Assembly: GCA_021813505.1 (NCBI GenBank)
Contig: JAKAKI010000075.1
Location: 1 to 64,000 of the forward strand
Source: a bacterium
GTDB lineage: Bacteria; Zixibacteria; MSB-5A5; WJJR01
DNA: 64,000 nt
Reading direction: 5' to 3'
Shown here: positions 57,375 through 64,000 of the stretch, one piece after another
How the letters are laid out: each line of letters begins with the position of its first letter
How positions within the stretch are numbered: the stretch's first letter is position 1
Notes under the pieces: model-generated
Seen by the model: only the letters and a program-made list of their open reading frames with translations
The model's database searches: none
Told to the model about the DNA's origin: nothing
Translations under genes and position numbers: made by a program

Positions 57375-58472
57375 GTGAACGTTCCGTTTCTCGATTTGAA
57401 AGCCCAGTACGTCTCAATCAAGCAGGAGATCGATGCCGCGGTCGGCTCCGTTCTGAGCAGTTGCCAATTCGTCCTCGGGGCGCACGTCAAAGAATTCGAA
57501 GAGAATTTTGCGCGCTATTGCGGCGTCAAGCATTGCATCGCCGTCGATACCGGGACATCCGCGCTCCATCTTGCGTTGCTGGCCGCGGGCATCGGGCCCG
57601 GTGATGAGGTGATCACCGCAGCGAACACATTCATTGCGACCTGCGAAGCCATTTCGTATTGTGGCGCAATTCCCGTCCTGGTCGACATGGACGAGAAGAC
57701 GTACAACATCAATCCGAAGCTGGTCAAGGCGGCCATTACGCCCAAGACCAAGGCGATTATTCCGGTTCATCTCTATGGCCGTCCCGCCCCGATGGCCGAA
57801 ATCAACGCGATTGCCAAGGATGCCGGCCTGGTCGTGATCGAAGACGCCTGCCAGGCGCATGGCGCGACCTACAAAGATCGGCCGGCCGGGTCATGGGGCC
57901 AGTCCGGGTGTTTCTCGTTTTACCCCGGCAAGAATCTCGGCGCCTACGGTGAGGGAGGAGCGGTCGTTACCAATGACGATGCCGCCGCCGAATTCATGCG
58001 GCTCCTGCGCGATCACGGTTCGAAACAGAAGTACCACCACGACGCCATCGGGTACAACTACCGTATGGAGGGTTTGCAGGGCGCCATTCTCAACGTGAAG
58101 TTGAAGCACCTCCCCGAATGGAATCGCCTGCGCCGCGCCCACGCCGACCGCTATCGCCAGAAACTGGCGGGCGCCAATCTCATGCTGCCGCCTCCCGATG
58201 ATGATTCGCAATCGGTGTATCACATATTCGCGGTTCAGGTGGATGACCGCTCGCGTTTCCAGGATGATCTGAAGGAAGAGGGAATCGGCACGCTGATCCA
58301 TTACCCGATCCCGGTGCACCGGCAAAAAGCTTACGCCCACCTGACGTGGCCATCGTATCCGGTGACAGAACGCCAGGCGGGGCGCATCGTGTCGCTGCCG
58401 ATGTTCGCCGAGCTCACGGACGAGCAGATCGACCACGTGGCCGCGGCCGCGCGGCGGTCGGTCGATCTATGA
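57375..58472 (+). CDS. DegT/DnrJ/EryC1/StrS family aminotransferase
   Basis: VPFLDLKAQYVSIKQEID...AVDTGTSALHLALLAAGIGPGDEVITAANTFIATCEAI...SFYPGKNLGAYGEGGAVVTND. Confidence 0.94.
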   Translation: MNVPFLDLKAQYVSIKQEIDAAVGSVLSSCQFVLGAHVKEFEENFARYCGVKHCIAVDTGTSALHLALLAAGIGPGDEVITAANTFIATCEAISYCGAIPVLVDMDEKTYNINPKLVKAAITPKTKAIIPVHLYGRPAPMAEINAIAKDAGLVVIEDACQAHGATYKDRPAGSWGQSGCFSFYPGKNLGAYGEGGAVVTNDDAAAEFMRLLRDHGSKQKYHHDAIGYNYRMEGLQGAILNVKLKHLPEWNRLRRAHADRYRQKLAGANLMLPPPDDDSQSVYHIFAVQVDDRSRFQDDLKEEGIGTLIHYPIPVHRQKAYAHLTWPSYPVTERQAGRIVSLPMFAELTDEQIDHVAAAARRSVDL

Positions 58473-58498
58473 GTGGCTCGGAGCCAAAGCACTAACGA

Positions 58499-60712
58499 AT
58501 GACAAAGAAAGACGTCAGGAAGCCGGCGCAAAGTTCACCACCGCGTGCCGCAGACCGCCCGTTTTGGTGGGCGGGATGGGCGCGCCGATTCGAGGACAAA
58601 CGCTGGCGGCTCGGCGCGATTCTGTTGGTGGTGGTCCTGGCGGCGACCATCCGGCTCATCGATCTCGGTGCCGATCCGCCCCTCGATGTTTCCTGGAGCC
58701 AGGATCTATTCACCGATCCACCCCAGTACACGTCGTACGCCCGCAATGCGGTTGTCTTCGGGTCGTGGAATCCTCTCCATGATGACCGGCTCGTCTTCTT
58801 CCAGAAGAACGTCACCGGTTTTCTCGCCTACCTGCTTTTCACGGTGACGGGTTCCGGGATTACCGCGTCGCACTTGCTCGCGGTGCTCATCAATCTGGCC
58901 GGCATCTTGTTCCTCTGCTGGGGAGTCGGCCGGGCGTTCGGTGATCTCGCTGGCGCTGCGGCGGGAATCTTCCTCGGTGTGAATTATCTTTTCGCCAGCT
59001 ATGGCCGCCTGCCGTTTCTCGAGGTCGCCTCCAATGCCACGCTCGCATTCGCCTTCTTCGCCATCATCGCCTGTGTGCGCCGATGGTGGTGGGCAATCCT
59101 CGGCGGTGTCGTGGCGGGTGTGGGAACTTTCTTCGGCAAAGTCACGGCTCTACATGCTGCACCGGTTATGCTCCTGGCGTTCGCGCTGGTTGGCTGGCAG
59201 GCGCGCGACGAAACGAAACTGCAGCGCTGGGGACGCCCCTTGGGATATGGGGCGGGAATGGGACTTGTCGCCATTCTCTGGTATCTCTTCGCCTACCTGC
59301 CCGCATCGTCAGAAGTTCTCGCCTATCTTAAAGAGCAATCGGTACAACTTTACGGGACGCCGATCGGCTTCTCGTCGCTGAAGGGATTCTTCACCCAGTG
59401 GTTTTCCTTCGGGATGAACACGGGTCTGTTTACCTGGGCGCCGATTCTGACGGTCGCTGGATTGATGGCGATGGCGTGGATGGCCGTGCGTTACATGCGC
59501 GGCAAGTCGTGGAGTGACTTCCTGTCGGGCCTCCCACCCGCTGTGCTCGTGCTGGTCGGGTGGTTCTGGTCGGCGTACGCGGCCCTGATGCCATTCAACT
59601 ACCGTCCCGTGCGCTACCAGATCGTCCTTCTCTATCCTTTGGCCGGAGTGGCTGCATGGCTCATCGCCGAATGGGCGACGTCGCGGCGCGCCGCCGAGCC
59701 CAAACGTAGCGCAGCTTCGTGGTACGCGGTGCCTGTCGTCGGCATCATTCTGGCCACCGGTATGCAGCACATGGCGTTTTCCTACTGGTTCAACCAGCTG
59801 CGTCCCGAGTCTCAGATCCAGGGGGCGATGACGGCATTGGTGCTGGGCTTGCTCGCTGGGGCATTCTGGGTGTGGCTCTCCCGCCGGGAAGCTCCCCATA
59901 ATCCAGCGCGAGGCAGATTGCGCGGCATTCTGGAACTCCTCGCCGCCCTGGTGCTCGTCGCGTTCCTGATCGATCAGGGACGTCATTTCATCCGCTGGTG
60001 GTCAGCGCCACAATACGCGCTACAGAGCGCCAACAAGGATTTGGAAACGGTTCTGGGTGCCGGGGCCATTGTGACCGGTGGGTATGGCACAGCGCTGACC
60101 CAAACCGGCCGCCACGGCAATTTCCCCGCGATGTTCGGCGTGGCGCACGCCGATCCCGAATTCTTCAAGAAGTACCCCGTCACCCACGTCGCCATAGTCG
60201 ACGTGGCGGACGAACCGTTCTTCAAGGACTACAAACCAATCGCCGATCAGGCGGAGCGGGTGGCGACCTACTCGGTGCGGAATCTGCCGATCACCATCTT
60301 CCGCGTTGCTGAATTGGGTGGAAACCCCCAGGCATCCACCTACAAGCAATCGGCGTTCGAACGAATGCAACTGCGCATTCGCGGCTGGGGCGTGGATTCC
60401 CTCCTGGCGCAGGCGCCCAACTGGGTGAGGGATTCCGCCGACTGCTTCAGCGGCTGGCGATGGCTGGGTGACCTGTTCGCGCGATATGGCGCCGCGGACA
60501 AGGCGCTGGATGCCTACCAGCGAGCGACAACGTTCTTCCCCGACGACTACATGCTGTGGGCCCAGATGGGCGACGTCGCGTGGGAAGTCTACCGTAAAGG
60601 TGCGGGAAATGAGATGCGCGACCGCGCGGCCAATGCCTGGCGCCGCGCCCAGCTTCTCAATCCGCGAAACCCCCAATTGGCTGAGCGGCTTGCTCAGGTC
60701 AGAGGACGATGA
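58499..60712 (+). CDS. GT39-like (PMT-type) integral membrane glycosyltransferase with C-terminal TPR-like segment
   Basis: Multi-TM protein with ArnT/PMT-like N-term; C-term FARYGAADKALDAYQRATTFFPDDYMLWAQMGDVAWE. Confidence 0.65.
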   Translation: MTKKDVRKPAQSSPPRAADRPFWWAGWARRFEDKRWRLGAILLVVVLAATIRLIDLGADPPLDVSWSQDLFTDPPQYTSYARNAVVFGSWNPLHDDRLVFFQKNVTGFLAYLLFTVTGSGITASHLLAVLINLAGILFLCWGVGRAFGDLAGAAAGIFLGVNYLFASYGRLPFLEVASNATLAFAFFAIIACVRRWWWAILGGVVAGVGTFFGKVTALHAAPVMLLAFALVGWQARDETKLQRWGRPLGYGAGMGLVAILWYLFAYLPASSEVLAYLKEQSVQLYGTPIGFSSLKGFFTQWFSFGMNTGLFTWAPILTVAGLMAMAWMAVRYMRGKSWSDFLSGLPPAVLVLVGWFWSAYAALMPFNYRPVRYQIVLLYPLAGVAAWLIAEWATSRRAAEPKRSAASWYAVPVVGIILATGMQHMAFSYWFNQLRPESQIQGAMTALVLGLLAGAFWVWLSRREAPHNPARGRLRGILELLAALVLVAFLIDQGRHFIRWWSAPQYALQSANKDLETVLGAGAIVTGGYGTALTQTGRHGNFPAMFGVAHADPEFFKKYPVTHVAIVDVADEPFFKDYKPIADQAERVATYSVRNLPITIFRVAELGGNPQASTYKQSAFERMQLRIRGWGVDSLLAQAPNWVRDSADCFSGWRWLGDLFARYGAADKALDAYQRATTFFPDDYMLWAQMGDVAWEVYRKGAGNEMRDRAANAWRRAQLLNPRNPQLAERLAQVRGR

Positions 60713-62229
60713 ACAAACCCTACACCGGCGGCAAGATCGACGTTTCGGTCGTGATCCCCGCCCACAACGAAGAGGCCAACGTTGGCCCGCTGCTCGAACA
60801 GTTCAACGAATTGTCTAAACGCGTACGTTTCGGATTTGAGGTCATCGTTGTCGATGACGGCTCTACCGACAGAACTCGGGCTCGGCTTGTTGATGCCCAG
60901 CGTGTCCACCGTTTCCTCCGCGTCGTTGCGGTTCCGTATCGGCGCGGACTGACCGAAGCGCTGCAGGCCGGATTCGGAATCGCACAAGGTGCGATCGTAG
61001 TCTTCTATCCCGCCGACCGGCAATTCCATCCCAACGATATCCCCAAGATGATCGACAAGGTGCGCGAGGGATACGATCTTGTGACCGGGCGGAAAATCGG
61101 CCTGTACAACAAGCGCGTTGTGTCCGGCCTGTATAGCCGCCTCTCGCGCTGGCTGTTTCCATCGATCAGCGTGACGGATCTCAATTCGGTCAAGGCGTTC
61201 CGGCGTGAAATGATCGATGTCTTCGACTACCGGCACGATTGGCACCGTTTCTGGGTGGCCATCGTAGCGGAGCAGGGATACCGCGTGGCAGAGGTCGATG
61301 TCACCCTCTACCCGCGCCCGGCAGGACGGTCAAAATTCGGCTTCTTGCGGATTCCCAGCGGCGTGCTCGACCTGATGGCGGTGAAATTCCAGTATCACAC
61401 GTTGCGCCGCCCTCTGTGGTACTTCGGAATGACCGGATCCTTCCTGCTGCTGATCGGACTACTACTGGGATTGCTCGCATTGTACCAGCGATTCGTCCTG
61501 AAGAACGCATTTCGTCCTCTGTTGTACTTGGTGATGATGCTGGGAATTTCCGGCGTCGTCTTCTTCACACTCGGTTTCCTGGCGGAAGCCGTCGCCGGCA
61601 TCAGGCAGCAGCTCGATTCACTGCGCGGACGTCCCAAGTTCCGCCTCTACCATCCGGCTCCCCCGGGAAGCACGACCGCACAGATATCGTCAGTGCCCAT
61701 CGCCGATGTCCATCCTCCTCGACGGGAGGAAGAGATAAGGCCGAGCGTACCACAGGACCGTGAGCGCGGCAGACAACGTGGTGGTCCGAGAGGACAACGG
61801 CCCCCCGAACGGCGGGGCGATTCCCACAGGAGACGCGGGCCGGATCAACGCGAGGGACGCCCGCCATTCACGCGGCCGCCGATCGCGGGTCAGCCGCCGA
61901 CGCCGGCGCCATCCGAAACTCTCTCGACAAGCGTGGATCGCGATGAGGAACTCGAAACACCAATTACGAGGTCTGTCCCGGCTACGCCCATCGCCGCACC
62001 GGATTCCGAAACGTTCGGCTTTGAGCGCCACGACCGCGCTCCGGGTTTCAGCTCACGAGAAACCGAGGCCGGAATCACAGAGGAGCCTCCTGAGACTGAC
62101 GATCGACATCGGGCCCAGTCAGAGAAACCGGACGATCCGGAACACGCACCGGTAGTTTCCGAACCATCACCGGCGCCGGCGACCGTGCCGGTCAAACGCC
62201 CACAGTATGGGCGACGCAACCGTCCGTGA
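60709..62229 (+). CDS. Family 2 glycosyltransferase (DPM-like, two C-terminal TM) with long disordered tail
   Basis: VSVVIPAHNEEANVGPLLEQFNELSK...VIVVDDGSTDRTRARL...VTDLNSVKAFRREM; Pro/Arg/Glu-rich tail from about aa 330. Confidence 0.9.
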   Translation: MNKPYTGGKIDVSVVIPAHNEEANVGPLLEQFNELSKRVRFGFEVIVVDDGSTDRTRARLVDAQRVHRFLRVVAVPYRRGLTEALQAGFGIAQGAIVVFYPADRQFHPNDIPKMIDKVREGYDLVTGRKIGLYNKRVVSGLYSRLSRWLFPSISVTDLNSVKAFRREMIDVFDYRHDWHRFWVAIVAEQGYRVAEVDVTLYPRPAGRSKFGFLRIPSGVLDLMAVKFQYHTLRRPLWYFGMTGSFLLLIGLLLGLLALYQRFVLKNAFRPLLYLVMMLGISGVVFFTLGFLAEAVAGIRQQLDSLRGRPKFRLYHPAPPGSTTAQISSVPIADVHPPRREEEIRPSVPQDRERGRQRGGPRGQRPPERRGDSHRRRGPDQREGRPPFTRPPIAGQPPTPAPSETLSTSVDRDEELETPITRSVPATPIAAPDSETFGFERHDRAPGFSSRETEAGITEEPPETDDRHRAQSEKPDDPEHAPVVSEPSPAPATVPVKRPQYGRRNRP

Positions 62230-63433
62230 GGTGCTTCACGTGGCTGGCGCCGCCGAATCTGTGGATGTCCTCTATCTGACTCACAATTATCCGCGCAATC
62301 GCGGAGACTTTGCCGGGCGGTTTATTGCCAGGCTCGCGCAGCAATCGTCCGCGCGTGGCATTCGCATCGGCGTTCTCGCGCCCCATCATCCCGGCGCCGA
62401 ATTGTCCGAGGTTATGGACGGGATTGGCGTTCGGCGGTTTCGCTACGCGCCCGATGCGCGGGAGACGCTGGCCTACCGAGGCGATCTCGGCAAGCTCCAG
62501 TTGATCGGCGACCGGAGTATCGCCGCACACATGCGCTTCTTCCGATGCTTCGCGCAGACAGCCGCAGCAGAGATCACGCGATTGAAGCCGGGGGTGATCC
62601 ATGCTCATTGGTGGATTCCCGCCGGATGGGTGGCCAGGGGGCTCGACTTCAAGGGTCGTTTGATCGTCACTTTGCACGGCACCGATCTTCGCCTCCTTCA
62701 GCGCAAGCGATGGCTGCGTCCGCTCGCCGGAAGAGTGTTCGCCAGCGCGGCGGTGATCACCGTCGTGTCGAACTGGCTGGCCGGCTTTTTGCGAAACGCT
62801 TATCCGGATATTGCCGGGAAGATCCATGTCCTGCCCATGCCCCCGGATGATCAATTGTTTGTGCGCGGACCGTCCAGATCTTCTGCAGGACGGCCTCCAG
62901 TCATCGTCTCGGTCACGCGCTTCACAACCCAGAAACGCAATGATGTGCTGCTCAAGTCCCTCGCTCGCTTGAAAGGGGAGGGGCTCGCTTTCAAGGCTCG
63001 GTTGATCGGGGAGGGTCCGTTGCGCGCCCAACTGCTCGCGCAGATCGCATCGACCGGACTGGCAGACTCGGTCGAGCTTGTGGAGCCGATGCCACAATCA
63101 CAACTCGCCGGAGAGTATCAATCCGCCGATCTTGTCGTGATCACCTCCGTCGATGAGGGGTTCGGCATGGCCCTGCTCGAAGCACAATTGTGTGGCACGT
63201 TGGCGGTGGGCGTACGCTCCGGTGGATTGACTGACATCGCCGAGCATGGCCGCACGGGGCTGTTGGCCCGGCCGGATGATCCGGGGGACTTGGCCCTGGT
63301 CCTGAACGAGGCCCTGAGGAATGATGAGTTGCGCCGGACCCTGGCGGAAGCCGGGCATGCCTCGGCGATGGAGCGATTCTCATCGAGCAAGATCATCGAT
63401 CAGTTTTGCCGCTGGTACAAAGGTGGGTCATGA
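62207..63433 (+). CDS. Family 4 glycosyltransferase
   Basis: VLYLTHNYPRNRGDFAGRFIARLAQQ...LIVTLHGTDLRLLQRKRWLRPLAGRVFASAAVITVVSNWLA...EGFGMALLEAQLCGTLAVGVRSGGLTDI. Confidence 0.92.
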   Translation: MGDATVREVLHVAGAAESVDVLYLTHNYPRNRGDFAGRFIARLAQQSSARGIRIGVLAPHHPGAELSEVMDGIGVRRFRYAPDARETLAYRGDLGKLQLIGDRSIAAHMRFFRCFAQTAAAEITRLKPGVIHAHWWIPAGWVARGLDFKGRLIVTLHGTDLRLLQRKRWLRPLAGRVFASAAVITVVSNWLAGFLRNAYPDIAGKIHVLPMPPDDQLFVRGPSRSSAGRPPVIVSVTRFTTQKRNDVLLKSLARLKGEGLAFKARLIGEGPLRAQLLAQIASTGLADSVELVEPMPQSQLAGEYQSADLVVITSVDEGFGMALLEAQLCGTLAVGVRSGGLTDIAEHGRTGLLARPDDPGDLALVLNEALRNDELRRTLAEAGHASAMERFSSSKIIDQFCRWYKGGS

Positions 63434-64000
63434 CATCGCCACTGCCGGCCCAGACCGTTGTGCCCTCGGATGGCGATTTGCCACGTGCCGGTGGTTCCCC
63501 GTGGAAGCGCTGGCTCACGATCATCACAGTGGCGGTGGTGGGTTATTTCCTCGTCCGCTCCATCGTTTCGCAGTGGGATGCGGTTTCCCATTACCAATGG
63601 TCACTTAGGTGGGATTGGCTGCTGCTTTCCGCCGCACTCGTCTGGATCGATTTTGTAGTCCTGATTCTGCTGTGGCGATTTATACTCACGCGAATCGGTC
63701 AGCACACCATGCCCTTCTGGACAGCGTACCGTGTCTGGTTCTTGTCCAATTTCGGCAAATATCTTCCCGGCAAAGTTTGGACGGTCATGGGTATGGTCGT
63801 CTTGCTTAAGGCCGAAGGGTACTCTGCCGCACCGGTTTTGGTCTCTGCCATTCTCAATCAGGCCCTATCCATCCTTTCGGGGCTGGCCCTGTCGGTGATT
63901 GTGCTGGGAGCTGGAACATTCGGCAACATCCCGGTCCCCGTGCTCGCGGGGATCGCCGTTTTGCTTCTCGCCATTCTGTACCCGCCGCTCCTGCAGTGGG
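63430..64000 (+). CDS. Lysylphosphatidylglycerol synthase TM-like (flippase-like) membrane protein (3' partial)
   Basis: Open from ATG 63430 (ATGA overlap with upstream stop) to window edge, not in the ORF track. Own translation MTSPLPAQTVV...WTAYRVWFLSNFGKYLPGKVWTVMGMVVLLKAEGYSAAPVLVSAIL... Confidence 0.7.
   Translation, partial: MTSPLPAQTVVPSDGDLPRAGGSPWKRWLTIITVAVVGYFLVRSIVSQWDAVSHYQWSLRWDWLLLSAALVWIDFVVLILLWRFILTRIGQHTMPFWTAYRVWFLSNFGKYLPGKVWTVMGMVVLLKAEGYSAAPVLVSAILNQALSILSGLALSVIVLGAGTFGNIPVPVLAGIAVLLLAILYPPLLQW

Overview
The 64 kb window is gene-dense and moderately high in GC, from a Gram-negative-type bacterium. Lineage is inference: paired dockerin-type EF loops, a T9SS-type sorting domain and LPS genes would fit a Zixibacteria/FCB-like uncultured lineage. 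I recognise about 50 CDS. They include extracellular dockerin proteins and a subtilisin; a GH35 enzyme; HtrA; one group-2-type sigma-70 and two ECF sigma factors; a DUF4097/bactofilin-like envelope-stress operon; and an LPS/lipid A cluster (AsmA, LpxL-like, WaaF, PfkB, RfaE1, RfaE2). Also present are a TldD/TldE pair; PepP-AccB-PilT...AccC; GcvH-GcvPA-thioredoxin-GcvPB; a Type IIG R-M/IS1595/RhuM accessory patch; PyrR-PyrB-PyrC; and a glycan/glycosyltransferase cluster running off the right edge. No rRNA, CRISPR array or convincing tRNA was seen. The most interesting signals are: (i) a sigma factor whose conserved N-terminus is in frame but has no canonical start codon; (ii) a C10 tract upstream of a surface-sorting domain; (iii) one cohesin-like domain shared by proteins with different C-terminal modules; (iv) a secreted protein with four tandem copies of an unrecognised domain; (v) several palindromic repeat families, two copies of which lie in frame inside genes, and one perfect cloverleaf; (vi) a candidate PyrR attenuator; (vii) a candidate structured ncRNA between pilT and a zinc-ribbon gene. 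No database search or folding computation was run.
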